Shown here: positions 1-7,970 of the stretch, in pieces | Position numbering within the stretch: position 1 is the first letter of the stretch | Layout: each line of letters begins with the position of its first letter | Origin: Stenotrophomonas humi | GTDB lineage: Bacteria > Pseudomonadota > Gammaproteobacteria > Xanthomonadales > Xanthomonadaceae | Direction of reading: 5' to 3' | DNA length: 64,000 nucleotides | Assembly (NCBI RefSeq): GCF_001431415.1 | Contig: NZ_LDJI01000009.1 | Span: 124,001-188,000 of the forward strand | Made by a program: the position numbers and the translations under genes | The notes under the pieces: generated by a model | What the model was told of the DNA's origin: nothing | What the model saw: only the letters and a program-made list of their open reading frames with translations | Databases searched by the model: none

Positions 1-408
1 GGCCGCCACGATGAACGCCTGCTCGCCGACCTCGGCCGCCCACGCAAGGGCCGCAGCTTCGGCGAACACCTGCGCCGTGCCGCAGGGCTGGATGCGGTGA
101 AGGCCGGCTTGGTGTTTGAAGTGCTGGGCAAGGATGCCGGCAACGATATCGCCGCCGTCGTGCGCACGCTAAAGCACCTGCCCCTGCAACTGCTGCGCCC
201 GCGCCCGATGGCCGAAACCATCAGCACCGCCGGTGGCGTGCGACTGGAAGCAATGAATGACGCGCTGATGCTGACCGCCCTGCCCGGCGTGTTCTGCGCA
301 GGCGAGATGCTGGATTGGGAAGCGCCAACCGGCGGCTACCTGCTCACCGCGTGCTACGCCAGCGGGCTGCATGCGGCGGACGGCGTGATTCGCTGGCTGG
401 GCAAATAG
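1..408 (+). CDS. C-terminal part of BaiN/HI0933-like FAD-dependent flavoprotein (5' end outside window)
   Basis: The frame is open from base 1, so only the last 135 residues are present. The segment ending in [19 protein letters not shown] matches the conserved C-terminal FAD-contact region of the TIGR03862/HI0933-like NAD(P)/FAD-dependent oxidoreductases (GE-LD-TGGY signature). The substrate is not known for this subfamily. The stop TAG at 406-408 is followed by a palindromic REP element. The family call is firm; a specific reaction cannot be assigned. Confidence 0.8.
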   Translation, partial: GRHDERLLADLGRPRKGRSFGEHLRRAAGLDAVKAGLVFEVLGKDAGNDIAAVVRTLKHLPLQLLRPRPMAETISTAGGVRLEAMNDALMLTALPGVFCAGEMLDWEAPTGGYLLTACYASGLHAADGVIRWLGK

Positions 409-426
409 AGTCGACGACGATCACTC

Positions 427-495
427 GTAGTGCCGAGCCATGCTCGGCCCGAGGCATTACCGGTCAAGCTTCCGCGGAGCATGACTCCGCGCTAC
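427..495. repeat. SMAG-type GTAG-headed REP element, inverted dimer
   Basis: The left copy starts GTAG and forms the stem GCCGAGC-at-GCTCGGC. The right copy is inverted and ends in CTAC after the stem CGCGGAG-catga-CTCCGCG. GTAG-headed palindromes arranged as inverted pairs are the SMAG elements typical of Stenotrophomonas maltophilia intergenic regions. It lies between two convergent genes, where it can fold as an RNA hairpin in transcripts from either side. The rest of 409-606 holds a further GC-rich inverted repeat around 545-600. Confidence 0.75.
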
Positions 496-606
496 AGGAA
501 GTGCGTGGGCTGGATTCCCACCCCGGCCCACGGACTTGATCACATGCAGCGCGCAGCGGCGGTAAACCGCAGCGGAGCCTGGCTCCGCTTCACGCGCTGC
601 GCGATT

Positions 607-2229
607 TCAGCGCAGCTTGCTCGAACGCAGTGCGGTAATCCGTGCCGGCGGGATGAACGAATCACTGCGCGCATCGGCCCAGTACTCGCGGAACACCACA
701 TGCTCCGGCACCTTGTTGAGCAGTTCGCCCGGCGCAAGATAACGGTACAGCGCGGCCAGCGAGCGGATTTCCACCGGCGAGACACGGCGCAGGATGTGCT
801 CCGGACCCAGCTCGGAAGGATCATTCAAACCGGCCGCACCCAGCAGGTCGCGCAACGCACGCAGTGTGTTCTCATGGTAGTTGAACACCCGCTGCGCCTT
901 GTCCATCGGCTCCAGGTGACGCCAGCGGCTCGGATCCTGGGTGGCGATGCCGGTCGGGCATTTGTCGTTGTGGCAACTCAGCGATTGGATGCAGCCCAGC
1001 GCGAACATGAAGCCGCGGCCGGCATTGCACCAGTCCGCACCGAGCGCGATGGTGCGGGCGATGTCGAACGCACTGGTCACCTTGCCGGCTGCGCCGAGGC
1101 GGATGCGGTCACGCAGATTCAGGCCGACCAGGGTGTTGTGTACCAGGATCAGCGCCTCGTTCATCGGCACGCCAACGTGGTCGATGAACTCTGCCGGTGA
1201 TGCGCCAGTGCCGCCTTCGGCACCATCGACCACGATGTAGTCCGGCAACAGCCCGGTTTCCAACATCGCCTTGGCGATGCCGAACCATTCCCATGGATGA
1301 CCGAGCGCCAACTTGAAGCCAACCGGCTTGCCGCCGGACAACTCACGCAGGCGTGCAACGAACTGCAGCAGTTCCACCGGCGTGGAAAAAGCCGAATGCT
1401 TGGATGGTGACACGCAGTCCACGCCCATCGGCACACCGCGGGTGATGGAAATTTCCGCACTGACCTTGGCCGCCGGAAGCACCCCGCCATGGCCGGGCTT
1501 GGCACCCTGCGACAGCTTGATCTCGATCATCTTGACCTGATCGCTGCTGGCGTTCTCGGTAAAACGCTCCTCGCTGAAGCGGCCGTTCTCATCGCGGCAA
1601 CCAAAATAGCCCGAACCGATTTCCCACACCAGGTCACCGCCGTTCTCGCGGTGGTAGGGCGATATCGAACCCTCGCCGGTGTCGTGATAGAAGCTGCCGA
1701 GCTTTGCGCCCTTGTTCAAGGCGCGGATGGCATTGGCCGACAACGAACCAAAACTCATCGCCGAGATGTTGAACACACTGGCCGAATACGGCTTGGCACA
1801 TTCGCCACCGATCACCACGCGGAAGTCATGGTGTGGAATGCTGGTCGGCGCCATCGAATGGTTGAGCCATTCGTAATCCACCGCATAGGTGCTGCGCAGC
1901 GTGCCGAACGGCACCACGTCCATTTCATTGCGCGAGCGCTGGTAGATCAGCTGCCGCTGCTGGCGTGAGAACGGCACGTCCTCCAGATCGCTCTGTACGA
2001 AGTACTGGCGGATTTCCGGGCCGATCGATTCAAAGCCATAGCGGAAGTGCGCCAGCACCGGGTAGTTGCGACGCAGCACACTGCGCCGTTGCAGCACATC
2101 CCAGGTACCCAGCAGCGACATGATGCCGAACAGGGCAACGCCCCAGTACCAGGCGGGCCAGTGGGTCGCCAGAGCGAGCGTTACCGGCAGCAGAATCAGT
2201 GCCAGCACATAAACCAGGTAGCGATGCAT
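607..2229 (-). CDS. FMN-binding glutamate synthase family protein, membrane-anchored
   Basis: 540 residues. Two hydrophobic segments lie in the first 45 residues, so it is probably membrane-anchored. The rest is a GltS-like FMN-binding barrel (about residues 150-470) with glycine-rich phosphate-binding segments (GAKPGHGG, DGAEGGTGASP). Cysteines 413, 419 and 424 have the C-x5-C-x4-C spacing of the 3Fe-4S cluster of glutamate synthase. It lacks the amidotransferase domain of true GltB, so it is a stand-alone synthase-domain protein; the natural substrate is uncertain. It is followed on the same strand by the REP element. Confidence 0.88.
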   Translation of the reverse strand: MHRYLVYVLALILLPVTLALATHWPAWYWGVALFGIMSLLGTWDVLQRRSVLRRNYPVLAHFRYGFESIGPEIRQYFVQSDLEDVPFSRQQRQLIYQRSRNEMDVVPFGTLRSTYAVDYEWLNHSMAPTSIPHHDFRVVIGGECAKPYSASVFNISAMSFGSLSANAIRALNKGAKLGSFYHDTGEGSISPYHRENGGDLVWEIGSGYFGCRDENGRFSEERFTENASSDQVKMIEIKLSQGAKPGHGGVLPAAKVSAEISITRGVPMGVDCVSPSKHSAFSTPVELLQFVARLRELSGGKPVGFKLALGHPWEWFGIAKAMLETGLLPDYIVVDGAEGGTGASPAEFIDHVGVPMNEALILVHNTLVGLNLRDRIRLGAAGKVTSAFDIARTIALGADWCNAGRGFMFALGCIQSLSCHNDKCPTGIATQDPSRWRHLEPMDKAQRVFNYHENTLRALRDLLGAAGLNDPSELGPEHILRRVSPVEIRSLAALYRYLAPGELLNKVPEHVVFREYWADARSDSFIPPARITALRSSKLR

Positions 2230-2259
2230 TGCCTTCCTCGACTTCAGGGATGGCGGATT

Positions 2260-3549
2260 CTACAACCGGTCGTCCACTGCCTGCCTGGGCCAGACCGATT
2301 TGACGTCGTAGACCACCACGTCCGGCACACCCAGCGCGCGGATGGTTGCCCCATCAAAATCGCGGAATTGACGGTGCGCCACCGCCAGCACCACAGCGTC
2401 GTAAGTGCCTTGGGACGGGGCTTTCACAAGTTCTACACCGCCCAAGCCATGCATGCCGCCCTGCTCTGCCCAAGGGTCGCAGGCATCCACCTGCGCACCA
2501 GCGGCAGACAGCATCTGCACCAGGTCCAGCGCACGACTGTTGCGCAGATCCGGACAGTCCTCCTTGAAGGTCACACCCAACACCAGCACCCGTGCCCCCT
2601 GCAGCGGCTTGCCCCTGCCTTCCAGCAACAGGCGCACACGCGACACCACATGCGCGACCACGCGGTTGTTGACCTGACGCGCGGTGTGGATGAGATCAGG
2701 GTGGTAGCCCACGCTTTCGGATTTGTGCAGCAGGTAGTACGGATCAACGCCGATGCAATGCCCGCCCACCATGCCCGGCCGGAACGGCAGGAAATTCCAC
2801 TTGGTACCGGCCGCTTCAAGGACATCGAGCGTGTCGATATCGAGCCGATCGAAGATCAGGGCCAGCTCATTGACCAGCGCGATGTTCACGTCGCGCTGGA
2901 TGTTCTCCACCACCTTGGCCGCCTCGGCCACGCGGATGGACGATGCCGGCCAGGTGCCGGCGGTGATGATGCGTTGATACAGCGCGTCCACCACGGCAGC
3001 CGCTTCCGGCGTGGAACCGGAAGTGATCTTGCGGATGTCGGGTAGACGCCGCAGACGATCCCCCGGACTGATCCGCTCGGGGCTGTATCCACAGTAGAAA
3101 TCAGCATTGAACTGCAGCCCCGAACCCTGCTCCAGCAGCGGCACGCAGACTTCTTCGGTGGTGCCCGGATAAACGGTGGATTCGTAGATCACCAGATCAC
3201 CGCGTTTGAGCATGCCAGCGACCAGCACGCTTGCCTGACGCAGCGGCTCAAGATCCGGTTGCTCATGAACGTCAATCGGCGTGGGCACGGTGACGATGAA
3301 CACGTTGCGTGCGGCAAGCTCCGCTGGATTGGCGGTGTAGCGCGCATGAACACCGCTGATCAATTCAGCGTCATCCAGTTCCAGTGTGTGGTCGTGGCCA
3401 CGCTGCAGCTCGGCCACGCGGGCGACATTGATGTCATAGCCCAGCACATCCAGTGTCTTGCCGAATTCAACGGCCAAAGGCAGGCCAACATAGCCCAGAC
3501 CAATGATGGCGATCCGCGGCGAGGCCGCGGCGGTGATCTGGGCACTCAT
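2260..3549 (-). CDS. tviB: Nucleotide-sugar dehydrogenase (VipA/TviB, UDP-GlcNAc 6-dehydrogenase type)
   Basis: 429 residues from ATG 3549 (MSAQIT). The frame extends further upstream, but only through tRNA-Leu sequence, so that extension is rejected. N-terminal Rossmann motif GLGYVGLPLAVEFGK, a central helical dimerisation domain, and the active-site segment GGHCIGVDPYYL with the catalytic Cys. The family oxidises C6 of UDP-HexNAc sugars with two NAD+ for surface polysaccharide synthesis. It is closest in pattern to TviB/WbpA rather than UDP-glucose dehydrogenase; the exact substrate is inference. No other sugar gene is adjacent. Confidence 0.88.
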   Translation of the reverse strand: MSAQITAAASPRIAIIGLGYVGLPLAVEFGKTLDVLGYDINVARVAELQRGHDHTLELDDAELISGVHARYTANPAELAARNVFIVTVPTPIDVHEQPDLEPLRQASVLVAGMLKRGDLVIYESTVYPGTTEEVCVPLLEQGSGLQFNADFYCGYSPERISPGDRLRRLPDIRKITSGSTPEAAAVVDALYQRIITAGTWPASSIRVAEAAKVVENIQRDVNIALVNELALIFDRLDIDTLDVLEAAGTKWNFLPFRPGMVGGHCIGVDPYYLLHKSESVGYHPDLIHTARQVNNRVVAHVVSRVRLLLEGRGKPLQGARVLVLGVTFKEDCPDLRNSRALDLVQMLSAAGAQVDACDPWAEQGGMHGLGGVELVKAPSQGTYDAVVLAVAHRQFRDFDGATIRALGVPDVVVYDVKSVWPRQAVDDRL

Positions 3550-3573
3550 GCCATTCCCGATTGTGCAAAGTTG

Positions 3574-3657
3574 TGCCCGGGGCGGGGATCGAACCCGCAT
3601 AGCCTTGCAGCTGAGGGATTTTAAGTCCCTTGCGTCTACCAGTTTCGCCACCCGGGC
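3574..3657 (-). tRNA. tRNA-Leu (TAA anticodon)
   Basis: 84 nt with a long class II variable arm, acceptor stem GCCCGGG/CCCGGGC, discriminator A, and anticodon loop CTTAAAA giving TAA. The 3' CCA is not encoded. The overlapping reading frame yields a LVDARDLKS-type peptide, a familiar artefact of translating this tRNA. Confidence 0.96.
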
Positions 3658-3727
3658 GTCGCAATAGCGTGCCTGATCGGGCCGCGATTGTGAATCGCGA
3701 GCTGCGATCCCGCCCGGAAAAGTGGCG

Positions 3728-5137
3728 TCAGATGGCCTGGGAATAGCGCGCCGGCTGCTGTGGCGCCTTCAGATAGCGATCAAAACACATCGCGATCAGC
3801 CGCAGCAGCGGGCGCCCCTGGCGGGTAGCGGCAAGGCGCCCGTCGCTGCAGCTGGCCAGGCCATCACGCTGCAGCTGCTGGAGTGCATCCAGCTCTTCGG
3901 CGAAATAGCTGTCGAAATCGATGCCATGGCGCTTGCCGAGTGCGTAACCGTCAACCTTGCCGTGGCACATCAACTCCTGGATCAGCTCCGCGCGCAGCAC
4001 ATCGTCCTGGTCCAGCTCCAGCCCACGCCACACCGGCAAGCCGCCTTCGTCCAGACGCGCCTCCCAATCCTTGAGATCGCGCGGATTCTGGCTGTAACTG
4101 TTGTCGATGCGGCTGATGGCACTGACGCCCAGGCCCAGCAGATCGGTATCAGCATGGGTGGTGTAGCCCATGAAGTTGCGGTGCAGGCTGCCGGCGCGTT
4201 GTGCGCGCGACAGATCTTCTTCCGGCAGCGCGAAGTGATCCATGCCGATGTACTGGTAACCCGCCGCCGACAAACGCTCCACTGCCAGGCCCAACAGCGC
4301 CAGTTTCTGCTCCGGGCTGGGTAGATCGGCATCCGGAATCTGCCGCTGCGCCTTGAACATATGCGGCAGGTGCGCGTAACCGTAGATGGCCAGTCGATCC
4401 GGCCGCGCGGCCATCACCGTGTCCAGCGTGCGCCCGAAGCCTTCCAGCGTCTGCAGCGGCAGGCCATAGATCAAGTCAACGTTGACCGAACGCATGCCGT
4501 TGTCGCGACAGGCCTGGATGATGGCCATCGTGTCCTCGACGCCTTGGATGCGATTGATCGCCCGCTGCACCACCGGGTCGAAATCCTGCACACCGAGGCT
4601 GGCACGATTGAAGCCCAGCTCGGCCAGGACCGCGATGTCATCCACGCTTACCGAACGCGGGTCCAGCTCGATGGAGAAATCGCGCGCGGCGCTTTCACTG
4701 AAGTTGAAACGCTGTCCCAGGCCTTCGACCAACCGCCGCAGCTGTGCCGGCTCCAGGAAGTTCGGCGTACCCCCACCGAAATGCAGCTGGATCACCTCCC
4801 GCGCATCGGCAAACAAGGGCGCCGCACGATCAGCCTCCAGCAGCACCTGGTCGACGTAATGTTCGCCCTTGCTGCGGTCACGACTGATGATCCGGTTGCA
4901 GCCACAGTAGAAGCACGGACTGGTGCAGTACGGCACGTGCACATACAGCGAAACCGGCCGCCCGGCATTGTTGCTGCGAGCGATGGCCGCCTTGAACTGC
5001 ACCTCTCCATAGCCGTCATGGAAGTGCGGCGCGGTGGGGTAAGAGGTGTAACGCGGGCCTGGCCGGTCGTGCCGGCGCAGCAGCTCCGGGTCGAAGGTCC
5101 AGCCCAGGGGGTTCAGCAGTGCAGGTTTGGTGTCCAT
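3728..5137 (-). CDS. hemN: Oxygen-independent coproporphyrinogen III oxidase
   Basis: 469 residues from ATG 5137 (MDTKPALL); an in-frame ATG four codons upstream (5149) is the alternative start. Radical-SAM cluster cysteines C71-x3-C75-x2-C78 followed by C80, as in HemN, then FGGGTPNFL and the ELDPR segment. It decarboxylates coproporphyrinogen III to protoporphyrinogen IX without oxygen. Two FNR-type boxes lie just upstream at 5173-5217, which fits induction under oxygen limitation. Divergent from a CcoG-like ferredoxin gene. Confidence 0.96.
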   Translation of the reverse strand: MDTKPALLNPLGWTFDPELLRRHDRPGPRYTSYPTAPHFHDGYGEVQFKAAIARSNNAGRPVSLYVHVPYCTSPCFYCGCNRIISRDRSKGEHYVDQVLLEADRAAPLFADAREVIQLHFGGGTPNFLEPAQLRRLVEGLGQRFNFSESAARDFSIELDPRSVSVDDIAVLAELGFNRASLGVQDFDPVVQRAINRIQGVEDTMAIIQACRDNGMRSVNVDLIYGLPLQTLEGFGRTLDTVMAARPDRLAIYGYAHLPHMFKAQRQIPDADLPSPEQKLALLGLAVERLSAAGYQYIGMDHFALPEEDLSRAQRAGSLHRNFMGYTTHADTDLLGLGVSAISRIDNSYSQNPRDLKDWEARLDEGGLPVWRGLELDQDDVLRAELIQELMCHGKVDGYALGKRHGIDFDSYFAEELDALQQLQRDGLASCSDGRLAATRQGRPLLRLIAMCFDRYLKAPQQPARYSQAI

Positions 5138-5172
5138 GGCGCCCAGCATCCGCCAGCAACGGGGGCCCTGCC

Positions 5173-5217
5173 TTGAGCAAGATCAATCGGAAGACCCATC
5201 AGCTTGATTCAGATCAA
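5173..5217. promoter_or_regulatory. Two FNR/Anr-type boxes in the hemN divergent region
   Basis: TTGAGCAAGATCAA (5173-5186) and TTGATTCAGATCAA (5204-5217). The second matches the TTGAT-N4-ATCAA consensus exactly; the first has one change in the left half. They lie between divergent hemN and the membrane protein/ferredoxin pair, so oxygen-responsive control of both sides is likely. Confidence 0.8.
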
Positions 5218-5330
5218 GGCCATTCAGCAGGTCGCTCCCTAGGCTGAGGTCCTCACCATTTCGCCTGGGGACGTGCTGCTTTGGCGCCAGCGCTTTCTCC
5301 GGCCAGGCCTGCTTGCGCAAACCCGGACCC

Positions 5331-5621
5331 ATGAACGAACTCGACCCGGCCCCGTCACCGCCCCGCACCACCCTCCAGCAACTGGGCACGGTCCTTTGGC
5401 CCAGCTTCTTCGCAGCTGCCGTGGCCGCAGCGCTGTTCTTCTCGCTGGTCGATCCACTGAAGCTGGCCGCCATCAGCCTGCCCGGACATGTCATCAGCCG
5501 TGAGTTCGGCTACACCCTCGGCTTTCTGCTGCTATGGCTGGCCACCGCCTCTGCCAGCGCCTTCACTGCCCTGCTGCTGCGCCCACGCAAGGACGACAAC
5601 ACCGGAAGCGGTTTCGAATGA
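5331..5621 (+). CDS. Small inner-membrane protein upstream of CcoG-like gene
   Basis: 96 residues from ATG 5331. Two hydrophobic spans (about residues 20-40 and 60-80) separated by a short loop, with a basic C-terminal tail (LLRPRKDD). No catalytic motif is visible. Its stop overlaps the start of the ferredoxin gene (ATGA), so the two are translationally coupled. The position beside FNR boxes, hemN and a FixG/CcoG relative suggests a part in microaerobic respiration; that is inference. Confidence 0.75.
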   Translation: MNELDPAPSPPRTTLQQLGTVLWPSFFAAAVAAALFFSLVDPLKLAAISLPGHVISREFGYTLGFLLLWLATASASAFTALLLRPRKDDNTGSGFE

Positions 5622-6670
5622 GCGTGTCACAGGCTAAACGGGCGCGCACCGCACTGCGGACGGCCGTTGCACTGGCACTGCTGGGCGCGTTCTATCTGCT
5701 GCCGTGGTTGCAGCTGAACGCGCAGCCTGCGCTGTTGCTGGACCTTTCCGCGCGCCGGTTCCACCTGCTCGGCTTCACGCTGCAGCCGGAGAATGCCCTC
5801 CCGCTGCTGTGGCTGGTGATCGCCGGCATGGCGGCACTGTGCCTGGTCACGGTGTTGTTCGGGCGCTTGTGGTGCAGCCACGTCTGTCCACAAACCGTGC
5901 TGACCCGCGTCTTTCGCGGACTTGATCGGCTGACTACGTTCGATGGGCCGGCCAGCAGCTTCGGTCCGATTCTGCGCCACGCCTTGTGGGTGCTCATCTC
6001 GCTATGGACCGGCATCAGCTTCATCGGTTATTTCAGCCCCATCGGAGAAATCCTCGCAGATCTGCTGCAGCTGTCGCTCGGCCCATGGCAGTGCTTCTGG
6101 ATAGCGTTCTACGCATTGGCCACCTGGGCGAACGTGCTCTACCTGCATGAGCAGGTTTGCACTCACTTGTGCCCTTACAGCCGTATGCAGCACCTCATTG
6201 CCGATGCGCGCACGCCTACGGTTCAGTACAACGCACGACGCGGCGAACCCCGCGGCCCGCGCGAACCGGGCAGCCTCAGTGCATTGCACCGCACACGTGG
6301 ACTGCTGGATCCAACAACCGCCAGCGACTACGTTTTCCGCGCGGCCCACCCCGCCATCGCCGGCGCCCTGCCGAAGTTCAATCCGGCCCATCTCGGCGAC
6401 TGCACCGATTGTGGCCACTGCCTGAGCGTCTGCCCGATAGGCCTGGACATCCGCAACGGGCATTCCAGCAGCTGCATCGAATGTGGCGCGTGCGAGGACG
6501 CGTGCGACCAGAACATGGCTGACAACCACTTCCCCGAAGGCCTGATCCAACGCATGCCGGCCCCGCTTGAGGAAGCCGCATCGGGGCCGCGCCTGAAGCC
6601 ACTGCTGTTTGCTGCTTTGATGCTGGTAGCGCTGGCATTGATGATTGTCACTGCCCGGGCGCCGCAGTGA
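5618..6670 (+). CDS. CcoG/FixG/RdxA-like 4Fe-4S ferredoxin membrane protein (short form)
   Basis: 350 residues from ATG 5618, overlapping the upstream stop. The N-terminal half has several membrane spans with the CSHVCPQT and CTHLCPY cysteine pairs typical of FixG. Residues 262-298 hold two 4Fe-4S clusters (C262-x2-C-x2-C-x3-C272 and C286-x2-C-x2-C-x3-C296). One more membrane span follows at the C-terminus. CcoG proteins help copper reduction for cbb3 oxidase assembly. It is shorter than usual CcoG (about 470 residues) because the C-terminal Ig-like domain is absent. Confidence 0.85.
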   Translation: MSVSQAKRARTALRTAVALALLGAFYLLPWLQLNAQPALLLDLSARRFHLLGFTLQPENALPLLWLVIAGMAALCLVTVLFGRLWCSHVCPQTVLTRVFRGLDRLTTFDGPASSFGPILRHALWVLISLWTGISFIGYFSPIGEILADLLQLSLGPWQCFWIAFYALATWANVLYLHEQVCTHLCPYSRMQHLIADARTPTVQYNARRGEPRGPREPGSLSALHRTRGLLDPTTASDYVFRAAHPAIAGALPKFNPAHLGDCTDCGHCLSVCPIGLDIRNGHSSSCIECGACEDACDQNMADNHFPEGLIQRMPAPLEEAASGPRLKPLLFAALMLVALALMIVTARAPQ

Positions 6671-6713
6671 GGCGTGGCGACGTCCTGCGGCAGGACGGAA
6701 TCCAATCCCCAGA

Positions 6714-7139
6714 TCAGCGCTCGATCCTGCTCTTCATGTACTGGACACCCAGATAGCCGGTACCCACCACCGCAATGGCCGTCACGGCTAGTGCTGCCTT
6801 GAACAGTCGGCTTCGCCCATCCCGATCCTGCCCTTGCCGGGCCCGTGCGTTGTCACGCATGTCGCTGTACATCCGGCCCACGGTGAGCCGCTCTTCCGGA
6901 TCCACGGCAGCCTTGAGCCATTCCGAGAAGAAGGCATAGTCGTCCTTTCCCCACGCCCGATCAGTCCGCTCCTCCGCCTCGGAGGTGCCCTTGACCGCAT
7001 CGGCAACCTTGGCTGCCGCCTCTGCACCCGCTTTGGGATCTCCAGTGGTTTCCGGCTGTGTACCCTTGAAGAACGCGAAGGGCGAACCCTTGGAACTCGC
7101 TGCCGTCGGCTTCTTCGCTCCTTTCATCTCACCGCTCAT
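6714..7139 (-). CDS. Hypothetical protein with C-terminal membrane anchor
   Basis: 141 residues. The first 60 are Ala/Lys/Thr-rich and probably disordered. An acidic helical segment (about 63-95) is followed by a basic stretch and one membrane span near the C-terminus (about 114-132), then SRIER. The topology suggests a tail-anchored inner-membrane protein. No family is recognised. It is the last host gene before the prophage. A GC hairpin (about 6681-6697) separates it from the convergent ferredoxin gene. Confidence 0.65.
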   Translation of the reverse strand: MSGEMKGAKKPTAASSKGSPFAFFKGTQPETTGDPKAGAEAAAKVADAVKGTSEAEERTDRAWGKDDYAFFSEWLKAAVDPEERLTVGRMYSDMRDNARARQGQDRDGRSRLFKAALAVTAIAVVGTGYLGVQYMKSRIER

Positions 7140-7475
7140 TACATGCCCCCTGTCGGCAATCTGCGTTCACACAAATATACCTGCAAAGAAAATGCCGGGC
7201 GCCTGCATGAGTTTTGCCGAGCGTGCAGACCCGCCGGATTCCACGCGACGCCACACCACGTCCAACGCAATGAGTGCCATCTCATCCGCGAGGAAAGCAC
7301 GGCACGCCCTCCCCTGCATCAAGATGCGGAGGACCTTGCATCACTTGCATGCACGGAATGGTTGAACGCTTCATTCGACGATGAACGTACAGCACGCCGG
7401 CTGCACGCGATTCAGAAACAAAAAAGCCGGCCAATGGCCGGCTTTTCTCGTTTTCTCCACTTCGCCGTTTCCGGG
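7140..7475. other. Host intergenic stretch with displaced tRNA-Val terminator
   Basis: No gene is convincing on either strand. The only clear element is an A-tract/hairpin/T-tract terminator at 7419-7448. The rest is ordinary host-composition DNA up to the attachment repeat. Confidence 0.6.
7419..7448 (-). terminator. Intrinsic terminator, originally of tRNA-Val
   Basis: Stem AGCCGGCC-aat-GGCCGGCT followed on the - strand by a T run. Before phage insertion this would have lain about 30 bp past the 3' end of the tRNA-Val gene; the prophage now separates them by about 37.8 kb. Confidence 0.8.
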
Positions 7476-7526
7476 AAGTGGTGGGCGGTACAGGGTTCGA
7501 ACCTGTGACCCCTACCATGTCAAGGT
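7476..7526. repeat. attL core: 51-bp copy of the tRNA-Val 3' part
   Basis: Identical to 45232-45282. It covers the anticodon arm, T arm and acceptor 3' strand of tRNA-Val plus a few bases past CCA. The 5' part of the tRNA is missing here, so this copy is a remnant and not a functional gene. Confidence 0.95.
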
Positions 7527-7610
7527 CACGTAAGATCAACAAAAACAAGAACTAAGGTGGTCAGTCGTGATCATCTGTGCCCTATAAGAATCAGCTACTT
7601 GCCGCTTCCG

Positions 7611-7629
7611 TGGGGTCAGTTTGGGGTCA
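7611..7629. promoter_or_regulatory. Putative integrase arm-type sites, left side
   Basis: Two TGGGGTCA units spaced 11 bp, in the 19-bp string TGGGGTCAGTTTGGGGTCA. A 19-bp string differing at one base lies on the other side of the att core at 45155-45173. Paired helical-phase repeats flanking the core fit arm-type binding by the integrase N-terminal domain; this is inference. Confidence 0.5.
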
Positions 7630-7630
7630 C

Positions 7631-7933
7631 CTAAATCAGCCCTCGACTCTGCCGCCAGGCCAGCTCCCTTTCGCCCACTTCGCGGCGCAGCCTTTCTTCA
7701 TGCTTGACCACCCATGCCTCGCAGCCCCGGACCCCGTTCGGAAAACTGGTGCAGTCGCGCTTGCGGTGGACCAATCGCCCATCTGGCGGCGGCAAGTGGT
7801 AGTCCAGGTACACGAACCATGACTTGTCCACCCGGTCCATCATCCGGCAGACGCCTATCCCACCTAGCGATATCGTCGTCGGCAGGGTGTCGTTTGGGGA
7901 CGCCTTGGTCCATTGGAAGCCGTCAGGAAGCAT
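7631..7933 (-). CDS. Hypothetical phage protein downstream of tail fibre
   Basis: 100 residues, rich in Trp and Arg (GFQWTK, KSWFVYLDYHLPPP, ELAWRQSRGLI), with no signal peptide or membrane span. It lies 37 bp past the tail fibre gene on the same strand and ends just inside the left arm sites, as the last gene of the late operon. Small genes here often encode tail-fibre assembly or accessory proteins, but nothing in the sequence shows that. Confidence 0.6.
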   Translation of the reverse strand: MLPDGFQWTKASPNDTLPTTISLGGIGVCRMMDRVDKSWFVYLDYHLPPPDGRLVHRKRDCTSFPNGVRGCEAWVVKHEERLRREVGERELAWRQSRGLI

Positions 7934-7970
7934 CCAATAAGGATACTCCCCGGCGTCTCACGGACTGGGA

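Noticed and set aside
3550-3651. 34-residue N-terminal extension of the nucleotide-sugar dehydrogenase
   Set aside because: It is a translation of tRNA-Leu and contains the known artefact peptide.
6834-7508. 224-codon open frame on + strand reaching into attL
   Set aside because: Antisense to the 6714-7139 gene and ends in the tRNA remnant; no conserved pattern.
7476-7526. Second tRNA-Val gene at the left prophage end
   Set aside because: Only the anticodon arm to the 3' end is present; the 5' half is missing.
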